Shown one piece after another: positions 34,593 through 42,727 of a DNA stretch of 64,000 nucleotides; position 1 is the stretch's first letter, and every line of letters starts with the position of its first letter. The notes below the pieces were generated by a model. It was given only the letters and a program-made list of their open reading frames with translations, did not search any database and was not told the origin of the DNA. Source of the stretch: Sulfitobacter noctilucicola (lineage in GTDB: Bacteria > Pseudomonadota > Alphaproteobacteria > Rhodobacterales > Rhodobacteraceae); the NCBI RefSeq assembly GCF_000622385.1, contig NZ_JASD01000008.1:62001-126000 (forward strand). The letters are read 5' to 3'. Made by a program: the position numbers and the translations under genes.

Positions 34593-35632
34593 ATACCCTG
34601 ATTGAGCGTCTGGGGCTCAGCGCCCTGCGCCGGCTGGACCCGGAGGCCGCGCACGGTATCGCACTTCGCGCCCTGCAAAGCGGACTTGCGGCCAAGTCGG
34701 GACCCGTCACAACCCCACGGCTCAAGACCACGCTCGCGGGGATTGCATTGCCCAATCCGGTGGGCCTTGCGGCGGGGTTTGACAAGAACGCAACGGCTAT
34801 TGCCCCGCTATCGCGCGCAGGCTTTGGTTTTATCGAGGTCGGTGCCGCAACCCCTTTGCCGCAACCCGGCAACCCCAAGCCACGGCTCTTCCGCCTGACG
34901 CAGGACCGCGCCGCGATCAACCGGTTCGGGTTCAACAATGAAGGCGCCGAACGCATCTGCGCCAGACTTGCCCTGCGTGGAACCGGCATTCCTGTCGGCC
35001 TTAACCTAGGGGCTAACAAGACCAGCACAGACCGCGCAGCAGATTTTGCCCGCGTGATGGAAGCCGCCCGCAGCCACGTTGATTTCGCAACGGTAAATGT
35101 CTCTTCGCCCAACACCGAAAAGCTGCGCGATCTGCAAGGCAAGGCGGCCCTTGCTGGTCTGCTGGAGGGTGTCATCGAAGTGCGCGGCACCACGCCGGTT
35201 TTCCTCAAGATTGCGCCCGACCTGACGGAGCCGGAAATTGCCGATGTGGCTGAAGTTGCAGCAGACGCAGGTGTCAGCGCCATTATCGCAACAAACACCA
35301 CGCTGGATCGCACCGGCCTGCACGGTCCTCATGCAAACGAAGCGGGCGGGCTTTCGGGCGCGCCGCTGTTTGAACGCTCAACGCGGGTACTGGCACGCCT
35401 TTCGACCCTTACGGATATTCCGCTAGTGGGTGTTGGCGGCATAAGCTCTGCTCAAGATGCCTATGCCAAGATTTGCGCGGGCGCGAGTGCTGTCCAACTG
35501 TATACGGCGCTGGTTTTTGGCGGTCTTTCGCTAGTGACCGAAATTGCTCAAGGCCTCGACAAACTGCTGGCGCGGGACGGGTTCGAGACTGTTGCAGACG
35601 CCGTTGGCAGCAAGCGGGAGGACTGGTTGTGA
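34589..35632 (+). CDS. pyrD: Dihydroorotate dehydrogenase (quinone), class 2
   Basis: PyrD oxidises dihydroorotate to orotate at the inner membrane, giving electrons to quinone, the fourth step of pyrimidine synthesis. The 347-residue flavoprotein starts with GTG at 34589, overlapping the previous stop as GTGA. The class 2 N-terminal helical extension for membrane and quinone binding ([20 protein letters not shown]) is present. Other motifs are [43 protein letters not shown] with the catalytic Ser, TNTTLDR and [12 protein letters not shown]. The next gene starts inside its stop, again as GTGA. Confidence 0.95.
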   Translation: MNTLIERLGLSALRRLDPEAAHGIALRALQSGLAAKSGPVTTPRLKTTLAGIALPNPVGLAAGFDKNATAIAPLSRAGFGFIEVGAATPLPQPGNPKPRLFRLTQDRAAINRFGFNNEGAERICARLALRGTGIPVGLNLGANKTSTDRAADFARVMEAARSHVDFATVNVSSPNTEKLRDLQGKAALAGLLEGVIEVRGTTPVFLKIAPDLTEPEIADVAEVAADAGVSAIIATNTTLDRTGLHGPHANEAGGLSGAPLFERSTRVLARLSTLTDIPLVGVGGISSAQDAYAKICAGASAVQLYTALVFGGLSLVTEIAQGLDKLLARDGFETVADAVGSKREDWL

Positions 35633-35973
35633 TCACGCTATGGCATAATCCGCGCTGTTCCAAATCACGCGCGGCACTTGCATTGCTGAAAGACGCGGGC
35701 GCAGATGTAGTCGTAAGGCGATACCTTGAGGATGCGCCAAGTGCGGAAGAAATCTCCGAACTGCAAGAGATGCTCGGGATGCCATCCGTGCGCGCAATGA
35801 TGCGCACCGGCGAGAAGGTGTTCAAGGAAATGGCGCTGGGTCCAGATACACCGGATGCGGCGTTAATCGCGGCGATGGTCGCGCATCCGATTCTGATCGA
35901 ACGTCCCGTAGCCATCAAGGCGGACCGCGCCGTCATCGGCAGACCTCCCGAAACCGTATTGGACCTTGTGTGA
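35629..35973 (+). CDS. ArsC/Spx-family arsenate reductase-like protein
   Basis: The 114-residue thioredoxin-fold protein has the ArsC nucleophile C10 in [14 protein letters not shown] and [19 protein letters not shown] at the end, containing the family Arg that binds the oxyanion. I start at GTG 35629 ([10 protein letters not shown]), preceded by GGGAGG and overlapping the pyrD stop; longer in-frame extensions run inside pyrD. Glutaredoxin-coupled arsenate reduction is possible, but the ArsC/YffB family also includes redox proteins without arsenic activity, and no arsenic-efflux gene is nearby. Confidence 0.88.
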   Translation: MITLWHNPRCSKSRAALALLKDAGADVVVRRYLEDAPSAEEISELQEMLGMPSVRAMMRTGEKVFKEMALGPDTPDAALIAAMVAHPILIERPVAIKADRAVIGRPPETVLDLV

Positions 35974-36773
35974 CAGATTTCTCGGAAGTCACCGCTAAAA
36001 ATCGCGCGGCCTGGGACGCCTCCGCTCCGCATCATGGTCAGGGTGACTATTGGCAGGAACTGCGCGCAGGCTTTGCCGATGCCACCTATTCACGCTTTGA
36101 CAGTACCCTGTCTGACGCGTTGATCGCAGCAGGCATAAAGGGGGGCCGCGCCGTGCAGATTGGCTGTAACAACGGGCGCGAAGTCCTGTCAGCCTGTGCC
36201 TTGGGTGCGAAGGAATGCTGGGGGATCGACCAGTCGGCGGCTTTTCTGGCGCAAGCGGCGATCCTGCGCGACATCTCCGGCCACCCTGCCCGTTTTCTTG
36301 AGGCGGATATCTACGATCTTCCCAAGGACTGCCCAACCGGTTTCGATGTTGCCTTTATCACTATCGGTGTTCTGAACTGGATGCCGGACCTGCCAGCATT
36401 CTTTGATGCCGTGACGCGCCTGCTGCGCGATGGCGGGCGGTTGGTAATTTACGAAACGCATCCGGTACTTGAGATGTTCGATCCCGAGGCCGCTGACCCG
36501 ATGCGCCCCACCATCAGTTATTTCCGCCCCGATCCGTTCATCGAGACCGGCGCAATCACTTATGACGGCTCAACCCCTGATGATGTGTCAGAGAGCCATT
36601 GGTTCATCCATCCACTCGGCGTGATCGTGCAAAGCTGTCTTGATGCCGGATTGGCTCTGACCGGTTTGAGGGAATTCCCGCATTCTATCCGTGAAGTTGA
36701 TTACGACATTTATGCAGGTCAAGATGTGCAGATCCCGATGAGCTTTATGCTGCAAGCCGTCAAGGTGCCGTGA
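35970..36773 (+). CDS. Class I SAM-dependent methyltransferase
   Basis: The 267-residue protein has motif I in VQIGCNNGREVLS, an acidic motif II around ECWGIDQSAAF, LEADIYDLP as motif III and a post-motif RDGGRLVIYETHPV. The N-terminus (VTAKNRAAWDASAPHH) is typical of small-molecule methyltransferases. The GTG at 35970 overlaps the ArsC-like stop as GTGA. It is the last of five coupled genes and overlaps the convergent MATE gene by 14 bases. The substrate is unknown. Confidence 0.85.
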   Translation: MTDFSEVTAKNRAAWDASAPHHGQGDYWQELRAGFADATYSRFDSTLSDALIAAGIKGGRAVQIGCNNGREVLSACALGAKECWGIDQSAAFLAQAAILRDISGHPARFLEADIYDLPKDCPTGFDVAFITIGVLNWMPDLPAFFDAVTRLLRDGGRLVIYETHPVLEMFDPEAADPMRPTISYFRPDPFIETGAITYDGSTPDDVSESHWFIHPLGVIVQSCLDAGLALTGLREFPHSIREVDYDIYAGQDVQIPMSFMLQAVKVP

Positions 36774-38106
36774 CCGCGCGTTCCAGCGCCGGATAGCGCA
36801 GACCCAGCGTGATCCCTCGGACGACAAAAGAGATCAGCATCGCCGCCCATAGACCGTGATTGCCATAAGCCGGCACAAGCAAGGCCACCGCTCCAACAAA
36901 TATCAGGAACGAAATGCCCATCATATTGCGCATATCCCGCGAACGGGTTGCGCCGATGAAGATACCATCCAGCATAAAGGCACCAACGCCCGCCAGCGGG
37001 ACAAGCACAACATACCCAAGATAGATCCGCGCCTCTGTCTGCACTTCTGGGGCTTTGGCCATCAGATCAATGATTTGAGGCCCCATAGTCCAGAAGCCGA
37101 CGGCCATTAACAGGGAGATCAACGTCGCCCAGAATGACGCCAAGACGGCACCACGGCGCAGAGCGGTCACATGACGTGCGCCCACGGCGCGGCCCACCAA
37201 TGCCTCGGCTGCAAAGGCAAAACCGTCCAGACCGTAAGCCGTAATCATCAGGAATTGCAGCAGAACCTGATTTGCCGCCAGCGTGACGTCACCCATGTCA
37301 GAACCGAGAAATACGAAGGACAGAAAGATCGCTTCGAGCAACATCGACCGGATCAGAATGTCGGTATTCAGTTTAACCATACGCACCCAGCGCAAGCGGT
37401 CAAAGACCTGCAGCCAGTTGCGCCAGTCAGGGCTACGGAATGCCGCGCGGCAGAACCATAAGCCCATTGCAGCCCCGCTCCATTCAGCCAGAAAGGTGGC
37501 CAAAGCAACACCTTGCACACCCCAATCGAGCCCAAGCACGAACCACAGATCAAGACCGATATTCAGACCGTTCATCCAGAGCTGGATCACAAGGACAGCT
37601 CGCGTGCGTTCCTGTGCGATAAGCCACCCAGTGATGGCATAAATCGCAATCGCTGCCGGGGCAGACCAGACGCGGATGCTCATGTATTGCCGCGCGAGCA
37701 ATTCCACCTCGGAGGATGCTGGTGATACGCTGAACGCCGCCCAGAACAGGGGCAGCTGCAAGGCAATCACCGCCAAACCTGCGCCGAGCCCGATCAGCAA
37801 TCCGCGTGTCAAAAGTGCGGCGACTTCTGCGGTGTCGTCGTCGCCTGCGGCCTGCGCGGTCAACCCCACAGTGCCCATGCGCAAAAACCCGAAGAACCAA
37901 TAGAAGGCAGACAGAACGATGGCCCCCAGCCCGACGGCACCAATCGGGGCCGCAAGCCCCATCTGACCAACAACACCGGTGTCCACCGCCCCCAGGATCG
38001 GTACCGTCGCATTTGAGACCACAATCGGCAGTGCAATGTGCAGAACCCTGCGGTGCGTGATCGCGGCAGTGGCTTCTGCCGCGGTGGGTTTGGCTTTATC
38101 CTTCAC
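36760..38106 (-). CDS. MATE family efflux transporter (DinF type)
   Basis: The 448-residue inner-membrane protein has twelve hydrophobic segments in two related halves, beginning with HIALPIVVSNATVPILGAVDTGVVGQMG, the MATE TM1 signature, and GLDGFAFAAEALVGRAVGA in TM7-8. DinF-subgroup members use H+ or Na+ to expel cationic drugs or metabolites. It is the last gene of a minus-strand operon with the two thioesterases, overlapping the upstream one by 11 bases. Its 3' end overlaps the methyltransferase on the other strand by 14 bases. Confidence 0.9.
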   Translation of the reverse strand: MKDKAKPTAAEATAAITHRRVLHIALPIVVSNATVPILGAVDTGVVGQMGLAAPIGAVGLGAIVLSAFYWFFGFLRMGTVGLTAQAAGDDDTAEVAALLTRGLLIGLGAGLAVIALQLPLFWAAFSVSPASSEVELLARQYMSIRVWSAPAAIAIYAITGWLIAQERTRAVLVIQLWMNGLNIGLDLWFVLGLDWGVQGVALATFLAEWSGAAMGLWFCRAAFRSPDWRNWLQVFDRLRWVRMVKLNTDILIRSMLLEAIFLSFVFLGSDMGDVTLAANQVLLQFLMITAYGLDGFAFAAEALVGRAVGARHVTALRRGAVLASFWATLISLLMAVGFWTMGPQIIDLMAKAPEVQTEARIYLGYVVLVPLAGVGAFMLDGIFIGATRSRDMRNMMGISFLIFVGAVALLVPAYGNHGLWAAMLISFVVRGITLGLRYPALERAVTAP

Positions 38107-38599
38107 GCTTTGGCATCACAAAATGCCCTGTCGCCTGAGCGTAGAGCCGCGCACGATTGTCCTGCCACCCCTCCACATGAACACTTGCATAGCGCCGCCC
38201 CGCCCGATTGATCCGCGCCCGCGCGTAAGCGTCGCGCGGCAAGCCCGAGCGCAAATAGTCCACCGTGAAATCAATAGTCTTGGGCAGACGTGGCAAGTGG
38301 TCACGGTCGAGGTTTTCGACATCCAGCCCACCGCTCTCCATTTCTTCCCAGATTGATCCCCAGCTGAGCGAAATAATCGCTGTGACTTCGAGGAAAGCAG
38401 CAGTCGCGCCGCCGTGAAGCGCGGGCAGGATCGGATTGCCGATCAACTCCTCTTTAAAGGGCATGATGGCTGTTAATTCGTCCCCGCGCCGCTCGAACTG
38501 GATACCCAAAAAGCGGATGTACGGGACGGCATCAACCAGCGTCCGCAACACACCGTCACGACGTTGTTTGACCACCTGCATCGGTTCGGGACGTTTCAT
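38096..38599 (-). CDS. PaaI-family hot-dog thioesterase (second of pair)
   Basis: The 167-residue protein has the hot-dog thioesterase core with ILPALHGGATAAFLEVTA, where PaaI members keep HGG and an acidic residue (E), and TIDFTVDYLRSG in the next strand. It would hydrolyse an acyl- or aryl-CoA in the cytosol. Start ATG overlaps the previous thioesterase stop by one base, and its end overlaps the MATE start, so the three are one operon. It differs enough from its neighbour (167 versus 140 residues) to suggest a heteromer or different substrates. Confidence 0.87.
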   Translation of the reverse strand: MKRPEPMQVVKQRRDGVLRTLVDAVPYIRFLGIQFERRGDELTAIMPFKEELIGNPILPALHGGATAAFLEVTAIISLSWGSIWEEMESGGLDVENLDRDHLPRLPKTIDFTVDYLRSGLPRDAYARARINRAGRRYASVHVEGWQDNRARLYAQATGHFVMPKREG

Positions 38600-39021
38600 T
38601 ATTTGCCGCTCCCTGCCGTAAATGTTCCCGTGGCCATGGCGACGGGAACGTCGTCTTCCTCATCCATTGCGGTTGCGCGGACAAAGGCCACTGAGCGCGT
38701 AACGTGATAGCACGTCGCCTTCGCCGTTATCCGCTGACCCGGTGTGGCAGCGCGCAGGTATTCGATGCGCAAATCAATTGTTGCCGTGCCCGCTGGATTG
38801 CTGGGGTGGCTCATGACAGCGGCCCCGCAGCATGTGTCCATCAACGCAGAAACAGCTCCGCCATGCACAACGCCGGTTTTCGGATCACCGACAATCGTTT
38901 CCGAATAGGGCATGGAGATCGTCGCATCCCCTGATTCCAGCGCATCAAGGGTCATGCCCAGTGCCTGCGCATGCGGCAGTGCCTGTATGAATTGTCCTGC
39001 AAGCTTGATCATGTTCGACAT
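38599..39021 (-). CDS. PaaI-family hot-dog thioesterase (first of pair)
   Basis: The 140-residue protein shows the PaaI motif GVVHGGAVSALMDTCCGAAVM with catalytic Asp in ALMD and TIDLRIEYLRAATPGQ. PaaI enzymes clear aromatic and short-chain acyl-CoAs. The start at 39021 is used; an in-frame ATG at 39012 (MIKLAGQF) is possible. It is the first gene of the thioesterase-thioesterase-MATE operon and is divergent from a MerR regulator over 120 bases, with a 13-base palindrome between them. Confidence 0.88.
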   Translation of the reverse strand: MSNMIKLAGQFIQALPHAQALGMTLDALESGDATISMPYSETIVGDPKTGVVHGGAVSALMDTCCGAAVMSHPSNPAGTATIDLRIEYLRAATPGQRITAKATCYHVTRSVAFVRATAMDEEDDVPVAMATGTFTAGSGK

Positions 39022-39060
39022 TGCCGTGCGATCCTTCTAGCGAATTTCGTTCTTTATCTG

Positions 39061-39073
39061 TGGCAAGTTGCCA
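39061..39073. promoter_or_regulatory. 13-base palindrome between thioesterase and MerR genes
   Basis: TGGCAAGTTGCCA is perfect about a central G. It lies 40 bases upstream of the thioesterase start and 69 bases upstream of the MerR start at 39142. It is a plausible operator for the MerR protein, though shorter than a usual MerR site. Confidence 0.35.
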
Positions 39074-39141
39074 AAGGGCAAGACCACCTGTTGCGCTTGC
39101 CTGCCCATCGTCCTAGCCTATGCCTCCGGGAGCGAAGCACT

Positions 39142-39546
39142 ATGGAAGAAGACCGTCTTAATTTTAAGGAAATGTGCGCCACATTCGATGTGACGCCACG
39201 TACGCTGCGGTATTACGAGTATATCGAACTGCTGCAGCCAGACCGTGAGGGACGTGCGCGTTTCTACGGAGCGCGCGAGCGGGCCCGCATGGCGTTGATC
39301 CTGAATGGCCGGAAATACGGCTTCCCGCTTGAGGTTATCCGGCAATGGCTGCTGATTTACGAAAAAGAAGGCACCGAAAGCCAGATGAGGGCATGGGTCA
39401 ATCTTGCTGATGAGCAACTGGCCGAGCTTACAGAACAACGCGCCCAACTGGACGTGGCGATAAAAGACCTGGAGCGATCGCGCGACGAGACTGCGTCTTA
39501 CCTCGCTGAACTGGATGCGCCTGAGACAGCGGAAAAAGCCAGCTGA
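39142..39546 (+). CDS. MerR-family regulator 1 (LiuR-like)
   Basis: The 134-residue protein has the MerR winged helix at residues 1-70 (FKEMCATFDVTPRTLRYYEYIELLQPDREGRARFY) and a C-terminal antiparallel coiled coil of about 80-125. It has no cysteine ligands for metals, so it is of the metabolite-sensing type. GGGAG precedes the ATG at 39142. It is a paralogue of the MerR protein at 40218, with the same length and a strikingly similar N-terminus. Control of the divergent thioesterase operon or the downstream beta-oxidation genes is likely from position. Confidence 0.87.
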   Translation: MEEDRLNFKEMCATFDVTPRTLRYYEYIELLQPDREGRARFYGARERARMALILNGRKYGFPLEVIRQWLLIYEKEGTESQMRAWVNLADEQLAELTEQRAQLDVAIKDLERSRDETASYLAELDAPETAEKAS

Positions 39547-39576
39547 AGGCCCAGGCATGCGGTAAAAATCGCGTGT

Positions 39577-39798
39577 CTATTCGTCCGTGATTTCTGCCGT
39601 TTCTTTGATAAGGTCCAAAAGCCTTTCAAGCTCAACCGTCACCGCGATCAGATCCCCGACCACAGTGCTGGGCACCTTGTCGGCAAGCTCGAATGTTCCT
39701 TCTTCGATCAGTCGGGCAGCAACCGACAATGATGATACCGTTTCGCTCAATTCATCCTGTAGCTTTGAATGCACCTGTCCTGTCGTGGCACTGGCCAT
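39577..39798 (-). CDS. Small conserved-looking protein of unknown function
   Basis: The 73-residue acidic protein (MASATTGQVHSKLQDELSET...) is predicted helical, with no membrane segment. GAAAGGGG lies before the ATG at 39798. It sits between the two MerR genes on the opposite strand, 30 bases from the stop of MerR 1. I do not recognise it. The ribosome site and lack of a good competing frame support it as real. Confidence 0.6.
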   Translation of the reverse strand: MASATTGQVHSKLQDELSETVSSLSVAARLIEEGTFELADKVPSTVVGDLIAVTVELERLLDLIKETAEITDE

Positions 39799-39951
39799 GA
39801 TACCCCTTTCAAAGTGTGGAAACGACGTTTAGCCGGACCTCAAACTATTATTAACTTTGGTTAATATTTGGTTAACACAGCAACGATAAGTCGGCCTTTG
39901 CGCGTTATTTGCAACGCTGTAACGCCACCATACCGCCGCGTAGCTTTGGAG

Positions 39952-39969
39952 GGTGTGTGCGCACACACC
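39952..39969. promoter_or_regulatory. 18-base perfect palindrome
   Basis: GGTGTGTGCGCACACACC is a complete palindrome without spacer, alternating purine and pyrimidine over most of its length. It lies 140 bases upstream of the MerR operator. It may be an operator for another factor, or a Z-DNA-prone or cruciform element. The bound protein is unknown. Confidence 0.4.
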
Positions 39970-40091
39970 GTGCGTGGTTAAATGACGCTAAACCGGCTTT
40001 TCCGGCAATATATCGCTGCCACCGGTGCCAAGATCCAAAAAAGTTCGAATTTCGCGCTTCACTAAAAGCACAGCATTACCAAAGGTCTAGC

Positions 40092-40133
40092 TACGTCAAC
40101 CTCAAAGTTGACGTAACGTCCCCCTTACGTCAA
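40092..40133 (+). promoter_or_regulatory. Three-half-site operator array before MerR 2 and the fad operon
   Basis: Half-sites TACGTCAA (40092-40099), TTGACGTA (40108-40115) and TACGTCAA (40126-40133) alternate in orientation. The first two form TACGTCAAC/GTTGACGTA with a 6-base gap; the last two form TTGACGTAA/TTACGTCAA with an 8-base gap. TTGACG also serves as a -35, with a TGTAAAT-like -10 about 20 bases later, the long spacer typical of MerR promoters. It lies 85 bases before MerR 2. Binding by MerR 2 or MerR 1 is inferred. Confidence 0.7.
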
Positions 40134-40217
40134 TGTAAATCTCTATTGTATGCATCCCTCAAACACCACACATGCCCTAGAGTAATTCAACGACGCAGTG
40201 TGATGAGAGAAGATGAA

Positions 40218-40622
40218 ATGACCAGTGACATGATGACAATTCGCCAGATGTGCGACGCCTTTGAGGTAACACCGCGGACCTTGCGCTTTTACGAAGCCAA
40301 GGAGTTGCTTTTCCCTGAGCGTCAGGGACAAAAACGCCTGTTTACCCGTCGCGACCGTGCGCGTCTCAAGTTGATCCTGCGCGGCAAGCGTTTCGGTTTC
40401 AGCCTCGAAGAAATCCGCCAGTTGCTCGACCTGTACCACATGGGCGACCAGCAACAGACACAGATCACCCGTGCACTCGACATTGCGCGCGATCGGTTGG
40501 CCGACATGGAAAACCAGCGCAAGGAACTTGATGCGGCGATTGATGATCTCAAAGAACAGCTCAAGTGGGGGGAAAAGATGATCACATCGATCCGGCAACC
40601 CCGCAGGACCGCTGCCGAATAG
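40218..40622 (+). CDS. MerR-family regulator 2 (LiuR-like)
   Basis: The 134-residue protein has the MerR helix-turn-helix and wing (IRQMCDAFEVTPRTLRFYEAKELLFPERQG) and a coiled-coil tail (LDIARDRLADMENQRKELDAAIDDLKEQL). I prefer the ATG at 40218, with GAGAAG upstream; ATG at 40203 is in frame and would add five residues. It leads the beta-oxidation operon, 45 bases before the acyl-CoA dehydrogenase, and its promoter carries the operator array. Regulators of this kind (LiuR) control branched-chain and fatty acid catabolism in proteobacteria; that function is inferred here. Confidence 0.88.
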   Translation: MTSDMMTIRQMCDAFEVTPRTLRFYEAKELLFPERQGQKRLFTRRDRARLKLILRGKRFGFSLEEIRQLLDLYHMGDQQQTQITRALDIARDRLADMENQRKELDAAIDDLKEQLKWGEKMITSIRQPRRTAAE

Positions 40623-40667
40623 GCAGTACAAGACAAACACTCATATTCCATTCCAACGGAGAGCCAC

Positions 40668-42449
40668 ATGCCATCATACACAGCGCCCACGAAAGACATG
40701 CAGTTCGTGCTGCATGATGTTCTGAAGATCAATGAAGCCTCGATCCCCGGTTATGAGGACCTTGATCCGGATTTCACTTCTGCGATCCTTGAAGAAGCGG
40801 GCAAGCTGACGTCCGAAGTGATCGCCCCCCTGAACACAGTGGGTGATACCGAAGGCTGTCGTTTGGAAAACGGTGTCGTCTACACGCCTACCGGTTTCAA
40901 AGATGCTTTCGAGAAGGTCAAAGAAGGTGGCTGGACCGGTTTGGACATGCCAGAACAGTATGGCGGTCAAAACATGCCGCAGGTCATCGGCTCTGCCGTG
41001 GGCGAGATGTTCTCGGCAGCCAATCAGGCGTTCACCATGTATCAGGGCCTGACCCACGGTGCTGCCTCAGCGATTCTGGCGCACGGCACGGACGCGCAAA
41101 AGGACACCTTCCTGCCCAAGATGGTGTCCTGCGAATGGACCGGCACAATGAACTTGACCGAGCCGCATTGCGGCACCGATCTGGGCATGATGCGCACCAA
41201 GGCCGCCCCACAGGCGGACGGTTCATACAAGATCAGCGGCCAGAAGATCTTCATCTCTTCCGGCGAGCATGACATGGCTGGCAACATCATCCATCTGGTC
41301 CTTGCCAAAATCGAAGGCGGTCCAGAAGGCATCAAAGGGGTGTCCCTGTTCATCGTTCCCAAGTTCGTCGTGAACGAAGACGGCTCACTGGGTGAGCGCA
41401 ACGGCGTATCTGTCGGTTCTATCGAAGAAAAAATGGGAATCCACGGCAACTCCACCTGCGTGATGAATTACGACGAAGCGACCGGCTATCTTTTGGGCGA
41501 AGAGCACAAGGGCATGCGCGCCATGTTCACAATGATGAACGAAGCCCGTCTGGGTGTGGGCATGCAGGGTCTGGCACAGGCCGACGTGGCATATCAGAAC
41601 GCGTTGGAATATGCGAAGGACCGCTTGCAAGGCCGCGCCGTGACCGGTGCCGAAGCCCCCGACAAGGCGGCTGACCCGATCATCGTGCACCCTGATGTGC
41701 GCCGTTCGTTGATGGACCAGAAGAGCTTTGCCGAGGGCGCACGGGCGTTCATCCTCTGGGGCGCAACCATGATTGATGCCGCGCACCGCTCCGAAGATAA
41801 GGACGCGGATGGTCTGGTGTCCCTGCTGACACCAGTGATCAAGGGCTTCCTGACGGACGTCGGCTACGACATGACCGTCAAAGCCCAGCAGGTCTATGGT
41901 GGCCACGGCTACATCGAAGAGTGGGGCATGTCCCAGTTCACCCGCGACGCACGTATCGCCATGATCTACGAAGGTGCGAACGGTGTTCAGGCACTTGATC
42001 TGGTGGGTCGGAAGCTCGCTCAGGATGGCGGCAAGCACGTTATGGCCTTCTTCGATCTGGTCAAATCCTTCATTAAGGACAACGCCGGTCAGGACGCTGA
42101 TTTTGACAAGGACTTCATGGAACCGCTCAAGAATGCGTCCAAGGATCTGCAAGCGGCTGGCATGTACTTTATGCAGAACGGCATGAAAAACCCCAACAAC
42201 GCGTTGGCGGGGTCAAACGACTTCATGCATATGTTCGGCCATGTTTGCCTTGGTCTGATGTGGGCCAAAATGGGTCTGGCAGCGAAAAATGCGCTGGCTG
42301 GTGGTGCCTCTGACGCGGCGTTCTATGAGACAAAGCTGGCAACCGGCCGCTATTACATGGCGCGTCAGCTTCCTGCCACCGCGCTTCACCTGACCCGCAT
42401 CCAGACAGGTGCGGACACGGTTATGGCGCTGGACGTGGCTAACTTCTAA
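40668..42449 (+). CDS. Large acyl-CoA dehydrogenase (DmdC/FadE-like)
   Basis: The 593-residue flavoprotein has the extended acyl-CoA dehydrogenase form with a C-terminal extra helical domain. FAD and substrate motifs are [15 protein letters not shown] and [13 protein letters not shown]; the catalytic base is E435 in [20 protein letters not shown]. The N-terminus ([20 protein letters not shown]) is characteristic of the group that includes 3-methylmercaptopropionyl-CoA dehydrogenase DmdC; as I recall, DmdC of Ruegeria lacuscaerulensis also uses Glu435. Related paralogues oxidise ordinary acyl-CoAs, so it could act in either pathway. It is the first enzyme gene of the operon after MerR 2. Confidence 0.9.
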   Translation: MPSYTAPTKDMQFVLHDVLKINEASIPGYEDLDPDFTSAILEEAGKLTSEVIAPLNTVGDTEGCRLENGVVYTPTGFKDAFEKVKEGGWTGLDMPEQYGGQNMPQVIGSAVGEMFSAANQAFTMYQGLTHGAASAILAHGTDAQKDTFLPKMVSCEWTGTMNLTEPHCGTDLGMMRTKAAPQADGSYKISGQKIFISSGEHDMAGNIIHLVLAKIEGGPEGIKGVSLFIVPKFVVNEDGSLGERNGVSVGSIEEKMGIHGNSTCVMNYDEATGYLLGEEHKGMRAMFTMMNEARLGVGMQGLAQADVAYQNALEYAKDRLQGRAVTGAEAPDKAADPIIVHPDVRRSLMDQKSFAEGARAFILWGATMIDAAHRSEDKDADGLVSLLTPVIKGFLTDVGYDMTVKAQQVYGGHGYIEEWGMSQFTRDARIAMIYEGANGVQALDLVGRKLAQDGGKHVMAFFDLVKSFIKDNAGQDADFDKDFMEPLKNASKDLQAAGMYFMQNGMKNPNNALAGSNDFMHMFGHVCLGLMWAKMGLAAKNALAGGASDAAFYETKLATGRYYMARQLPATALHLTRIQTGADTVMALDVANF

Positions 42450-42495
42450 GGTGGCGGCGGGGCTTGCCCCCGCCCTACCCATATCGGAGAGACCT

Positions 42496-42708
42496 GTGCC
42501 CAAACGCTTTCGCCTGACCCGTCGCTTTCCCGTCGCCATGACAGAGGATGGCTACCGCGCGCTGAAAAAATTTAGCGCCGAGGCGGGACTGGACGAAGGG
42601 GAGGCCCTGTCTTTTCTGTTCGAGAATTTTAGCTCGGTGATGAACGAGGAGAACCTGACCGCAAGGCTCAGGTTGTTCAACGCCGAACTTGAAGACCGAA
42701 AACGCTAA
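42496..42708 (+). CDS. Small conserved-looking protein within the fad operon
   Basis: The 70-residue protein starts with GTG at 42496, with GGAGAG 5 bases upstream; the upstream frame to 42409 lies inside the dehydrogenase gene. It is mildly basic at the start ([11 protein letters not shown]) and helical after ([25 protein letters not shown]). No family is recognised. It sits between two acyl-CoA dehydrogenases, ends 19 bases before the next ATG, and is surely cotranscribed. Confidence 0.7.
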   Translation: MPKRFRLTRRFPVAMTEDGYRALKKFSAEAGLDEGEALSFLFENFSSVMNEENLTARLRLFNAELEDRKR

Positions 42709-42727
42709 GAAACGCCGGGAGGAAACG

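Larger units (their letters stand above)
39799..40217. other. 419-base intergenic region between small protein and MerR 2
   Basis: No convincing gene is seen. It holds an AT-rich part at about 39838-39880 with two copies of TTTGGTTAA (39859-39867 and 39870-39878), an 18-base palindrome at 39952-39969 and the MerR operator array at 40092-40133. The length and concentration of symmetric sequence mark it as a regulatory region for the 39577 gene and the MerR 2-fad operon. Confidence 0.6.

Noticed and set aside
35629..35973. Arsenic-resistance locus
   Set aside because: Only an ArsC-like protein is present; no arsR, acr3 or arsB is nearby, and the gene is coupled to pyrD.
41385..42152. A 255-codon minus-strand open frame
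   Set aside because: It is antisense to the large acyl-CoA dehydrogenase.
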